Source: a virus. From it: 31,781 nt of DNA. Shown here one piece after another: positions 12,535-19,672 of the stretch; the stretch's first letter is position 1, and each line of letters opens with the position of its first letter. Location: IMG/VR virus record IMGVR_UViG_3300009320_000078, positions 1-31,781 of that record; one strand, 5' to 3'. The notes under the pieces are model-generated. The model saw only the letters and a list, made by a program, of their open reading frames with translations, searched no databases and was not told the origin of the DNA. Made by a program: the position numbers and the translations under genes.

Positions 12535-13062
12535 ATGGGATTATATATAGAACCTGAGATTAACAAATTGATGTGGTGTGAAAGACATGGGATACGTTTA
12601 ACTAATGTAGATAAAGAGTTTTACAACAATACTCCTGAAGGTTATATACTGGTATGTCTTGTAGACAATGGAGCTTTTCATGCTGGGCTTGTAGCGTTTA
12701 ATAGGCAAGAGTTTAACTATGTTTTAGATAATCCTGATAACAGACCTAAAACATGGTATCTTATTCAAAAGAGAGATGTTAAAAGTGTCTCACCTCGATG
12801 GGATGATTTTATGGGTGCTCAAAAGGCTTGGTATAAACGTATAAGTTTTAGCTGGAAAGGTTTAGGTGTTGAGTTGATTAAAATGGCGTTGATTATAGCC
12901 ATCCTACTGAATGTAATAGTTTTAAGTGTTATGTTTGAGTGGGTGTTCCCTATAATAGGTTTAATGGTTATAGGTATTTATGAAATATTGGTAGAGTTCT
13001 CACCTACTTTCAAACAGTACGCTGGTAATACGGTATTTAAAATAAAGGATGAACAATGTTAA
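12535..13062 (+). CDS. Predicted two-TM membrane protein (175 aa)
   Basis: GAGGAG before the ATG. Residues 1-105 are soluble, with PEGYILVCLVDNGAFHAGLVAFNRQEFNYVLD and a basic KRDVKSVSPRWDDF stretch. Two hydrophobic helices follow: about 113-132 (ELIKMALIIAILLNVIVLSV) and 134-153 (FEWVFPIIGLMVIGIYEILV). The short tail FKQYAGNTVFKIKDEQC is probably on the same side as the N-terminus. Early membrane proteins of phages often modify the host envelope or block superinfection; nothing here distinguishes these. Its end overlaps the next gene by 7 bp. Confidence 0.75.
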   Translation: MGLYIEPEINKLMWCERHGIRLTNVDKEFYNNTPEGYILVCLVDNGAFHAGLVAFNRQEFNYVLDNPDNRPKTWYLIQKRDVKSVSPRWDDFMGAQKAWYKRISFSWKGLGVELIKMALIIAILLNVIVLSVMFEWVFPIIGLMVIGIYEILVEFSPTFKQYAGNTVFKIKDEQC

Positions 13063-13379
13063 GTTACATAGGAAATGATAAGTATATGTTCTATACTTCA
13101 AGCGGTAAAGAGATTGAGATGACAAAAGATGAGATTGGAGAGCTTGTGGTAGTTAGCACTACTCAAGAAATCTTTTGTCCGAGCAATATTTGTGATGACT
13201 ATTTCACAAATGAAAAATTGTTAGAGGAGCTTGGAGAGTATGCTAGTAGTGCAGACAGTGATGCCAATACTATCGACAATTTTGACAAGTCATGTTGTGA
13301 TGAAAGAGAGGGTGAGACGTTGAGAAACGTGTTTAACTATCTTGATAAACTACTTAAAAAGTATAGACAACTCGAGTAG
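13056..13379 (+). CDS. Acidic hypothetical protein (107 aa)
   Basis: AAAGGATG before the ATG, overlapping the membrane-protein stop. Opening LSYIGNDKYMFYTSSGKEIEMTKDEIGELVVVSTTQEIFC is strand-rich; later EYASSADSDANTIDNFDKSCCDEREGETLRNVFNYLDKLLKKYRQLE is helical, with two adjacent cysteines. Family not recognised. It is the last gene of the early block, and the candidate origin follows directly after its stop codon. Confidence 0.75.
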   Translation: MLSYIGNDKYMFYTSSGKEIEMTKDEIGELVVVSTTQEIFCPSNICDDYFTNEKLLEELGEYASSADSDANTIDNFDKSCCDEREGETLRNVFNYLDKLLKKYRQLE

Positions 13380-13419
13380 TAAGCCTTTTAAACACTTACT
13401 ACTTTTCAACTACTTTTCT

Positions 13420-13653
13420 TACTACCCCGCAAGACCCCTATATATCGTACTTTTATGTATGTTTATATATAAGGTAGTAAGGTAGTAAAGAATATAGGTT
13501 ATATAGAATAGAATTATTTTATATAAAATAAAAAATAATAAAATAAAAATAATATATTATATAAGAGTGAATCCTACTACCCCTACTACCATATCTAAAA
13601 TCCGTGCAACTTCCCAGTGAGACGGGCTTTGCGTGGTAGTATGGGTGGTAGTA
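13420..13653. other. Candidate replication origin: GGTAGTA heptamers around an AT-rich core
   Basis: Seven copies of one heptamer: TACTACC at 13420, 13575 and 13584; GGTAGTA at 13473, 13481, 13635 and 13647. Two head-on pairs flank a core of about 80 bp (13488-13570) that is almost pure A/T. Tandem copies are offset by 8 to 12 bp. The region has no credible gene and lies just upstream of the primase-helicase, the usual home of phage origins. Together these match an iteron plus unwinding-element layout. Function is inferred. Confidence 0.55.
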
Positions 13654-13670
13654 GCACCGTAATCAAACAT

Positions 13671-13705
13671 TAAGCGTATTACTACTATAATAAACATTAC
13701 GCTTA
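13671..13705 (+). promoter_or_regulatory. 8-bp inverted repeat around a -10 box ahead of the primase gene
   Basis: TAAGCGTA (13671-13678) and TACGCTTA (13698-13705) are perfect arms; TATAAT sits between them at 13686-13691. The right arm ends just before the AAAGGAG ribosome site. The -35 region is poor (TCAAAC). It could be an operator or an RNA stem that controls translation of the primase. Confidence 0.45.
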
Positions 13706-13717
13706 GAAAGGAGAAAC

Positions 13718-16117
13718 ATGAACCAAGAAAAACTCGAAGACTCATACGAACAATATCGAGAAGTAGGATTTATTTTACAAAAATCTGCCAAGTTTAAAAA
13801 ACACGCTTTCCGCGAGGGAGCATATATTGACAGAGAGAATGAAGCCTATGAACCAAAAGCAACTGGTTATGTCGGTATTATACCGCCTAACATTATTGTT
13901 GTTGATAACGATAAGTATGAAGATAAGGGTAAAAGTTTTAAGAAATTGCTCAAAGATTTAAACATAACTGATGAGTTGATACCTTTTGCATTTACCCCAA
14001 GCGGAGGTGAGCATTACGCTTTTTATAACCCTGACCCTGATTTAGTTGTAGGGAACTTAGGTAAGAAATACCCAGCCTTAGATATTTACGCTGGTTATCA
14101 GTCTGTACTACCTATTGTTGGAACAACTGTTTACAACAAAGAAGGTAATTTGGCAAGTTATGAGTGGGGGGATGATATTACAGAATCATTTATTATAAAC
14201 CCTACACCTGACAATATCCAAGAAGTGTTAAGTATGCGTAAACGTATAGATGCCTCATCTATTCAACATGACGAGGAGGACGCTGAAATATTTGAAGCCT
14301 TTAACTCTGTTGAAATATCAGATGATGAAATTGATGAGATATTAGCTAAGTTACCATCGGATTTACATTATGATGATTGGTTAGCTGTTGCTATGTCTCT
14401 TTACGATAGATATGGTGGTATGGATGCAGGTCTTAAAAAGTTACAAGAGTTTGGTGAGCGTTCACCTGAGAAAAACGACCCACAATGGACGGAAAGTAAA
14501 TGGAGGAATGGTCACTTTAAACCAACTCAGACAACTTACAAACGTCTTTACTCCATATCTAATGAGGTTGATATAGATAACTTCAAACTAGAGATAGAAG
14601 AAGCTAGTCCTAAAGACTTAGACAAACTTGCAAAGAAGGTTAGTGAAATACCTAGTCTAAATACTCGTACCAAAAAGGACGATGTCAATAGATTAGAATT
14701 AGCTGAGGCTATTAACCTGAGACAGAAGACCCTTAAAAAGGAGGGTAAGATAAGTTCTGTTACTCAAGCTAGAACAATCGTCAAAACTCTACAACATGAG
14801 AAAACAATGGATGATATTATCAAAGAGGGTAAAGACAGTAATGTTGAAGTCTTCCTAACTGGTAATTCTTACAATGTTCGTATCGGTGATATGTTGATTG
14901 AAGAGATAAGTGAGAGTTCAGTTAAAAAACATTTATCTGCGTACAGTATAACAAAAGAGGTGGCTGAAGTTTATATACGTGAAGCTAAAATGATAAGCGA
15001 AATAGTCAAGACTACTGATTATATGTTGGAAAAACCTATTAGTTATATAATCGAAGATTCTCAAGCGATTGAGAGACTGCCTTTATTAGCTGTAGTTAAA
15101 GACCCATTCCACAACATTACAGATTATATCAATGATGAGGAAATTATCAATGACTTCTTTAATAATATTTGGAATGGTAAAGCTAAAGACATACTTGAAT
15201 TGATAGCTCTTACTGTTAAGTTTAAAGAGTGGAAGCTCAATAGACTTATGATAGTCGCACCATCTGACACGGGTAAGACGACTTTGACTGAACATTTAGG
15301 TTTTCAAAAGATACACATGAAGAGACTTTTAGCATCTATGAGAGGTGATAAAGGTATCGGTGGTAATGTTATCAACGGATTAAAAAACAGCGGTTTACTT
15401 CTTATAGATGAAGCGAACAACGTATTAGAACAAGATATTAAAGATATGGATAGAGAAATCTATCTTGATGAGTTTGGAGCTAAAGGGGGTACTCAGAGAA
15501 TCAGATTACACTTTACAGCTCTTACATCAACGCACAAAACAGCAACAAGAAATAGCTCAGACGAATTGTATAACCGTTTCTTACAAGTAGAACTTACTTC
15601 TGAGGAGATGGAATATCCAATTACTAAGAGTGAGGTGTATCGTAGAGATACTGACAGATATAGTGAAGTGGTGCAAAGCTACTCACAATATCATTTTAAA
15701 GAATGTTTGAAAAATCCCGAATACGATAAAGATTACCTACACGCGTTACAAGAGAAATATAGATTACCTATTAACGCTGACTTGGATGAGTTCTTATATA
15801 CCCTTTCTGATGAGGTGATAGACCATATTAGAACAAGCTCAACTCCAACTGGTGATATTATCGAGAGGGATGGAACACATTATATCAAGCGTAAGACTGA
15901 CTTACTCCACTTGATTGAAGACCTTATAGGAGAGTTGCCGAATATCGATGCTGGTAAATATGCTGATAAGATGATAAACCATTTTATTCAAGCTAAGTCC
16001 AAGAGTATTAAAATCGATGGAAAGCCAACCAAATATTATCCAATAACTCTGAGAAGCTTTGTGTTAAACGAAGACGATAGAATTATAGATATGTTTGAAA
16101 ACTTAGATGAACAATAA
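13718..16117 (+). CDS. PrimPol-SF3 primase/helicase
   Basis: 799 residues. The N-terminal domain has IIVVDNDKYEDKG (Asp63, Asp65) and SGGEHYAF (95-102), the D-x-D and sGGxH signatures of archaeo-eukaryotic primases (PrimPol). Residues about 205-275 (DDWLAVAMSLYDRYGGMDAG...SPEKNDPQWTESKW) are a PriCT-like linker. The C-terminal SF3 helicase has Walker A APSDTGKTT near 513-521, Walker B LLLIDEAN near 559-566, then DEFGAKGG and ALTSTHKTATRN. It would make primers and unwind the fork for the family B polymerase encoded downstream. T7 itself uses an unrelated TOPRIM primase, so this is a different replisome type. AAAGGAG before the ATG. Confidence 0.9.
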   Translation: MNQEKLEDSYEQYREVGFILQKSAKFKKHAFREGAYIDRENEAYEPKATGYVGIIPPNIIVVDNDKYEDKGKSFKKLLKDLNITDELIPFAFTPSGGEHYAFYNPDPDLVVGNLGKKYPALDIYAGYQSVLPIVGTTVYNKEGNLASYEWGDDITESFIINPTPDNIQEVLSMRKRIDASSIQHDEEDAEIFEAFNSVEISDDEIDEILAKLPSDLHYDDWLAVAMSLYDRYGGMDAGLKKLQEFGERSPEKNDPQWTESKWRNGHFKPTQTTYKRLYSISNEVDIDNFKLEIEEASPKDLDKLAKKVSEIPSLNTRTKKDDVNRLELAEAINLRQKTLKKEGKISSVTQARTIVKTLQHEKTMDDIIKEGKDSNVEVFLTGNSYNVRIGDMLIEEISESSVKKHLSAYSITKEVAEVYIREAKMISEIVKTTDYMLEKPISYIIEDSQAIERLPLLAVVKDPFHNITDYINDEEIINDFFNNIWNGKAKDILELIALTVKFKEWKLNRLMIVAPSDTGKTTLTEHLGFQKIHMKRLLASMRGDKGIGGNVINGLKNSGLLLIDEANNVLEQDIKDMDREIYLDEFGAKGGTQRIRLHFTALTSTHKTATRNSSDELYNRFLQVELTSEEMEYPITKSEVYRRDTDRYSEVVQSYSQYHFKECLKNPEYDKDYLHALQEKYRLPINADLDEFLYTLSDEVIDHIRTSSTPTGDIIERDGTHYIKRKTDLLHLIEDLIGELPNIDAGKYADKMINHFIQAKSKSIKIDGKPTKYYPITLRSFVLNEDDRIIDMFENLDEQ

Positions 16118-16128
16118 AAGGAACAAAA

Positions 16129-16527
16129 ATGAAAATCGCAATTACAATAGACACTAACAGTAGAGAAGATATAATCGAGGCGGTAGAGTTATTAAGTGGT
16201 ATGTTATATGCTCACGATGAGGTTATACCGACTAAACCGACTAAACCGACTAAACCGACTAAACCGACTAAACCGACTAAACCAGCTAAACCTGAAGTAA
16301 ATGAAGTAAATGAAGTAGTTAAACCTGAAGTAGCTGATGAGGAAACTGAACCTGAAGAAACCTCTGTATCTCTTACTGAATTAAAGAGAGCCGCTAAACA
16401 AGCTTCTGATAGAAGTGACCGTGAGACGGTACTTAAAACTATCAAGAGATACGGTGCTAAGTTAGCTGATGTTACAGAAAATAACTATCAAGCTCTATTC
16501 AATGAACTTGAAAAAGTAGGAGCTTAA
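16129..16527 (+). CDS. Phage protein with TKP-repeat linker (132 aa)
   Basis: Three parts: residues 1-33 (MKIAITIDTNSREDIIEAVELLSGML), a proline/lysine linker of six TKP units plus AKP, then a helical domain (SLTELKRAAKQASDRSDRETVLKTIKRYGAKLADVTENNYQALFNELEKV). The C-terminal domain, of the type 'L.D.R.A......R..V..L...G..KLADV....Y..L...L', recurs in phage single-domain proteins near recombination genes; the role is unknown to me. AAAAGGAA before the ATG. It sits between primase and nuclease genes in the replication operon. Confidence 0.7.
   Translation: MKIAITIDTNSREDIIEAVELLSGMLYAHDEVIPTKPTKPTKPTKPTKPTKPAKPEVNEVNEVVKPEVADEETEPEETSVSLTELKRAAKQASDRSDRETVLKTIKRYGAKLADVTENNYQALFNELEKVGA
16231..16284 (+). 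repeat. Six 9-bp ACTAAACCG units (TKP linker)
   Basis: Five exact ACTAAACCG copies and one ACTAAACCA in frame, encoding Thr-Lys-Pro. The identity of synonymous positions indicates recent slippage expansion. Length is likely to differ between relatives. Confidence 0.9.
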
Positions 16528-16528
16528 G

Positions 16529-16690
16529 ATGTTAGATGTGAATGAAAAAATGATTCGTGATGAGGTTGACAAGGCTTCCGATGCAAGAAATGATGGTGGT
16601 AAGTTTAATGGTATGTCTTATGAGGACGGTGTTATAGCCGCTCTTGAATGGGTGTTAGGGGAAGCTAATGAAACCCCTATGGAGGATTAG
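16529..16690 (+). CDS. Small acidic protein (53 aa)
   Basis: ATG at 16529 with AGGAG 7 bp upstream, 1 bp after the previous stop; TAG 2 bp before the DUF2800 start. The sequence opens MLDVNEKMIRDEVDKASDAR and continues GGKFNGMSYEDGVIAALEWVLGE. The YEDGVIAALEWVLGE segment looks like a short helix-forming partner module that recurs in phage small genes. No family named. Supported by ribosome site and tight packing. Confidence 0.7.
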   Translation: MLDVNEKMIRDEVDKASDARNDGGKFNGMSYEDGVIAALEWVLGEANETPMED

Positions 16691-16692
16691 AT

Positions 16693-17811
16693 ATGGTACA
16701 CGCTAAATTAAGCCCATCGAGTTCCCATCGGTGGCTAAGTTGTACCGCATCTGTGGAGGCTTGTAATCCTTATGAAAATACAAGTAATCCCGCGAGTAGA
16801 TGGGGTACAGCTTGTCATGCTATAGGTGAATGTTACTTACGTGAAACTGCTATTCCTAATGTGGGTGATACCATTGAGGGTGAAGAAGTGACTAAAGAGA
16901 TGTTGGAAGTTGCTGAGAGTTATTACTATTATGTGTTAGGTTTGGTCGAAGAAGGTGGAATACTTCTACCTGAAGAGACTTTTAGTATGGAGCATTTAGC
17001 TCCTGATATGTTCGGCACTTCTGATGCAACTGTTCTGAACGATACACATCTGCACGTAATTGACTTGAAGACTGGACACAACATCGTCCATGCTAAAGAC
17101 AATACTCAAATGATGATGTACGGGTTAGGTGCGTTAGAGTACTTCAAAGATGAGTGGATTGAAACAATAACCATGCACATTCATCAAGAGAGAGCTGGTC
17201 ACATTGATACGTTCACTATAGATGTTGAAGAGTTAGAAGCGTTTGGTAAATTTGTAGCGACTCAAGCTAAAGCTATTCAAACGAATGATACAACATTCAG
17301 TCCATCTGAAAAAGCGTGTCATTGGTGTCAACACAAAGCCAACTGCAAAGCCTTAGCTGATTACACTATGGATATAGTAACTGGTGGGTTTGAAGACTTA
17401 GATGATATAGACGGTAATGCTGATGATGCTACAGCCGACCATGTGACTAAGATACTTGAGAATGAGAAGTTAATCATCTCTTTTATTGGTGCTATCAAAG
17501 ACCGAGCCCTTGAAGAAGCTAAGGCTGGTAAATCTGTAAAAGGGTATAAGCTTGTACTTACAACTAAGCATAAAAAATGGATTAATCCTGAAGATGCTGA
17601 GAAGTATTTGTTGCGTAAGCTTAAAAAGGCTGGAACGTTCAAGCAAACTATCATTACACCTACTCAAGCCATTAAAGCCATTGGTAAAGATAACGCTCAT
17701 CATTTAGAGAAGTTGTACGAAGTGCCTGAAGGTGAGATAGTTTTAGTACCTGAGACAGATAGACGGCAAGAGGTTCAAAATGTTGCAGAACAGTTTGACG
17801 ATTTAGATTAA
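16693..17811 (+). CDS. DUF2800-type Cas4/AddB-like nuclease
   Basis: 372 residues. The start AKLSPSSSHRWLSCTASVEA...GTACHAIGE is the DUF2800 signature. GTSDATV and then HLHVIDLKTGHN (about 110-135) hold the PD-(D/E)xK active site (Asp...Asp-x-Lys). CHWCQHKANCKA (about 215) supplies the closely spaced cysteines of an iron-sulfur cluster, with the early SCTASV cysteine as partner. In phages this protein pairs with a DUF2815 ssDNA-binding protein and a polymerase; recombination or end-processing is inferred. The gene is adjacent to a 53-aa gene and a 127-aa gene and ends before the DUF2815 gene. Confidence 0.9.
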   Translation: MVHAKLSPSSSHRWLSCTASVEACNPYENTSNPASRWGTACHAIGECYLRETAIPNVGDTIEGEEVTKEMLEVAESYYYYVLGLVEEGGILLPEETFSMEHLAPDMFGTSDATVLNDTHLHVIDLKTGHNIVHAKDNTQMMMYGLGALEYFKDEWIETITMHIHQERAGHIDTFTIDVEELEAFGKFVATQAKAIQTNDTTFSPSEKACHWCQHKANCKALADYTMDIVTGGFEDLDDIDGNADDATADHVTKILENEKLIISFIGAIKDRALEEAKAGKSVKGYKLVLTTKHKKWINPEDAEKYLLRKLKKAGTFKQTIITPTQAIKAIGKDNAHHLEKLYEVPEGEIVLVPETDRRQEVQNVAEQFDDLD

Positions 17812-17821
17812 AGGAGATTAC

Positions 17822-18205
17822 ATGGAAACGGACTTATTAGAAAGGTTAAATGGAAGTAATAGTTATGAGAAAGAGTTAGGATATGGTTATCAGCAGTTTA
17901 TGACTGTTGTGTTTAATCATAATGAAGACTTAGGTAGTAAAACTGGATGTACTATTATTTATGGTACACATGTTAAACAAATTCCAAATGGTGATAAAGC
18001 CTCATTCCATAATCTTAATAAATACAATACTTCGGTCAGACGGTACTCAGTATTAACATATATTAGAGGGGAGTGCCCTAATGAAGATGATTCATATAAT
18101 TATTATAAGGTGTCGATTAATCAACATAAAGGTAGTGAATCAATCATAGTTAAAAAGGTTAAAGCTGATGAAATATTAGCTTTTATGGAAGTTCTTAAAG
18201 ATTAG
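17822..18205 (+). CDS. Hypothetical protein (127 aa)
   Basis: AAAGGAG 5 bp before the ATG, 10 bp after the DUF2800 stop. Strand-rich, with YGYQQFMTVVFNHNEDLGS, GCTIIYGTHVKQIPNG and VRRYSVLTYIRGECPNEDDS, and a C-terminal KGSESIIVKKVKADEILAFMEVL. No catalytic motif seen. Located between nuclease and ssDNA-binding genes in the replication operon. Family not recognised. Confidence 0.75.
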   Translation: METDLLERLNGSNSYEKELGYGYQQFMTVVFNHNEDLGSKTGCTIIYGTHVKQIPNGDKASFHNLNKYNTSVRRYSVLTYIRGECPNEDDSYNYYKVSINQHKGSESIIVKKVKADEILAFMEVLKD

Positions 18206-18228
18206 CTTAAGAAAGTTTAAGCTATAAT
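18203..18228 (+). promoter_or_regulatory. 8-bp inverted repeat merging into a -10 box
   Basis: TAGCTTAA (18203-18210) and TTAAGCTA (18217-18224) form a perfect stem with a 6-nt loop, overlapping the stop codon of the 127-aa gene. TATAAT (18223-18228) overlaps the right arm. It may be a weak terminator or an operator for a promoter of the ssDNA-binding gene; no good -35 box is present. Confidence 0.35.
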
Positions 18229-18269
18229 AAATTTATACGGTTGAAACACCTGAAGACGACACGCTCTAT

Positions 18270-18317
18270 AAAACGATAAAAAGCTAAAACGATAAAAAGC
18301 TAAAACGATAAAATGCT
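18270..18317 (+). repeat. Three tandem 16-bp AAAACGATAAAAAGCT units
   Basis: Copies at 18270, 18286 and 18302; the third has one T substitution (AAAATGCT). A fourth partial unit (AAAAGGATATAAA) supplies the ribosome site of the DUF2815 gene. The arrangement suggests the leader grew by duplication of a ribosome-site-like segment, or that it binds a regulator. Confidence 0.85.
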
Positions 18318-18330
18318 AAAAGGATATAAA

Positions 18331-18858
18331 ATGGCAAACATTATAATTAAAAACGCGAGATTGAGTTACCCTACTATTTTCAAAAAAGGTACATACGAAG
18401 GTAAAGAGTCTGACAAATACGAAGCAACACTCCTCTTCCCAAAATCAGATAAGAAAACTTATGAGGCTGTTAAAGCGGCTATTCAAGAAATTATGACAGC
18501 GAACAAAGCTAAAGTTCCAGCGTCTAAGTGGTGTCTTAAAGATGGTGATGAAATCGCTGATGAGAAAGACTACGAAGAGTACCGTGATATGTGGGTTATC
18601 AAAGCTGGTAACACTAAAAGACCTACAGTTATTGACAGAGACAGAACTCCGCTTGTTGAAGATGATGAGGTAGTTTATGCTGGTTGTTACGTGAACGGTA
18701 TGATTAGCCTTTGGTTTCAAAACAACACATACGGTAAGAGAGTCAATGCTAACTTACTTGGTATCCAATTTGTTAAAGACGGTGAGCGATTTGGTGATGG
18801 TGCTAAGGTCGCTAGTGCTGATGACTTTGAAGAGCTTGATGAAAGTGATGAGTTTTAA
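18331..18858 (+). CDS. DUF2815 single-stranded DNA-binding protein
   Basis: 175 residues from MANIIIKNARLSYPTIF, chosen over the earlier ATG at 18313 because the family begins exactly so and AAAAGGAT lies 7 bp upstream. The pattern 'NARLSYP.LF', 'KYEATLLFPKSDKKTYE', 'DRTPL.EDDEVVYAGCYVNGMISLWFQNNTYGKRVNANLLGIQFVKDG' is that of DUF2815, an OB-fold ssDNA-binding family. The acidic tail (DDFEELDESDEF) is the typical partner-binding end. It works with the DUF2800 nuclease and the polymerase. Confidence 0.92.
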   Translation: MANIIIKNARLSYPTIFKKGTYEGKESDKYEATLLFPKSDKKTYEAVKAAIQEIMTANKAKVPASKWCLKDGDEIADEKDYEEYRDMWVIKAGNTKRPTVIDRDRTPLVEDDEVVYAGCYVNGMISLWFQNNTYGKRVNANLLGIQFVKDGERFGDGAKVASADDFEELDESDEF

Positions 18859-18860
18859 TC

Positions 18861-19319
18861 ATGGGAGCTTTACAAGAAATCATGAAATTCCAGTCCGATA
18901 GAGGGCTGGATAAAAAGGTCTATAGTGCACCTAACGAACACGCTAATATTGTTGAGGAGCTTTTTGAATCTATGGGGTTTGATGTTCCAAAAGAAAACAG
19001 AAGTGTTTTTAAAGATGCCTTTACACAATTTTGTGTTGATATGGTTAATGGGGAGGTTGCTGTAGGCAGTATAGGTGGTGAACCTTCTGAAAGAGTTATA
19101 GAAAAAGACAATGTTGTTGACGCGTACAGTGATGTTATCGTCTTTGCTGTAGGTGCTCTAATGAAGCTAGGTTATGACCCTGAAAAAGCGTTGCTGGAAA
19201 CAGCTAAAGAAATCAATTCAAGAGTAGGTGAGATGGTTGATGGTAAGTTTGAAAAAGACTTATCCCCTGAAGCTAAAACCAACTGGTATAAAGCTGACTA
19301 CTCAAAAGCATCCCTCTAA
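18861..19319 (+). CDS. MazG-like nucleotide pyrophosphohydrolase
   Basis: 152 residues, 2 bp after the ssDNA-binding gene. NEHANIVEELFESMG supplies the first helix with the EE metal ligands; VDAYSDVIVFAVGALMKLGYDPEKALLETAKEINSR supplies the second, with the conserved D..D and KLGYDPEKAL...EI..R. This is the all-alpha NTP pyrophosphatase (MazG/phage MazG-like) pattern. Hydrolysis of dNTPs or alarmones to monophosphate is known of the family; which substrate applies here is unknown. The end FEKDLSPEAKTNWYKADY recurs in phage members. The stop overlaps a small CCCTCTAAGGGG hairpin. Confidence 0.85.
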   Translation: MGALQEIMKFQSDRGLDKKVYSAPNEHANIVEELFESMGFDVPKENRSVFKDAFTQFCVDMVNGEVAVGSIGGEPSERVIEKDNVVDAYSDVIVFAVGALMKLGYDPEKALLETAKEINSRVGEMVDGKFEKDLSPEAKTNWYKADYSKASL

Positions 19320-19322
19320 GGG

Positions 19323-19408
19323 GTGCTCAGAAAGAGCCACACTTATAGATAATATCCTTCCCCTTTTGCATGGTTTAATTTGTCTTAAGTGTGGTTCTTT
19401 GTGAGCAC
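19323..19408 (+). promoter_or_regulatory. 23-bp imperfect hairpin in the polymerase leader
   Basis: Left arm 19323-19345 and right arm 19386-19408 match over 23 positions except one G-G mismatch and one G-T wobble, with a 40-nt loop. AGAGCCACA (19334 area) is repeated directly after the right arm (19411 area), so the right arm can also pair with this copy; AGTGT-AATC-ACACT at about 19424-19437 adds another stem. The following ribosome site is that of the 73-aa gene at 19451. A switch or attenuator is plausible, but neither ligand nor mechanism is shown. Confidence 0.5.
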
Positions 19409-19450
19409 AGAGCCACAAAATAAAGTGTAATCACACTAAAAAGGATTGAC

Positions 19451-19672
19451 ATGATAGATATAAGCAAGAACTACAAAACACGAAGCGGATTCCCCGTTAA
19501 AATCATAAAGACAAATAAACAACACGTTGAAGGATTTTGTGAAATCCCTAATTACGGATGGTGTGAAGCTAAATGGTATATAGACGGTGACTTTCTTCCT
19601 GACTTTGAAGAAAGTTCTCTTGACCTCATAGAAGTAAAGGGGGTTGAAGATGAAAAAACTCGTATCGGTTGA
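19451..19672 (+). CDS. Small protein before DNA polymerase (73 aa)
   Basis: AAAGGA 5 bp before the ATG, after the leader hairpin. Sequence is strand-rich: KNYKTRSGFPVKIIKTNK, then GFCEIPNYGWCEAKWYIDGDFLPDFEESSLDLIEV. It resembles small phage beta-barrel proteins, but I do not recognise the family. Its end overlaps the polymerase start by 23 bp, so the two are coupled. Confidence 0.75.
   Translation: MIDISKNYKTRSGFPVKIIKTNKQHVEGFCEIPNYGWCEAKWYIDGDFLPDFEESSLDLIEVKGVEDEKTRIG

Noticed and set aside
18313-18330. Earlier ATG for the ssDNA-binding protein (MLKGYK...)
   Set aside because: It lies inside the 16-bp repeats and ribosome site; the family begins MANIIIKNARLSYP at 18331.
19440-19453. TTGACA at 19446 as a -35 box
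   Set aside because: It overlaps the AAAGGA ribosome site and ATG of the 73-aa gene and has no -10 box at the right distance upstream of a gene start.
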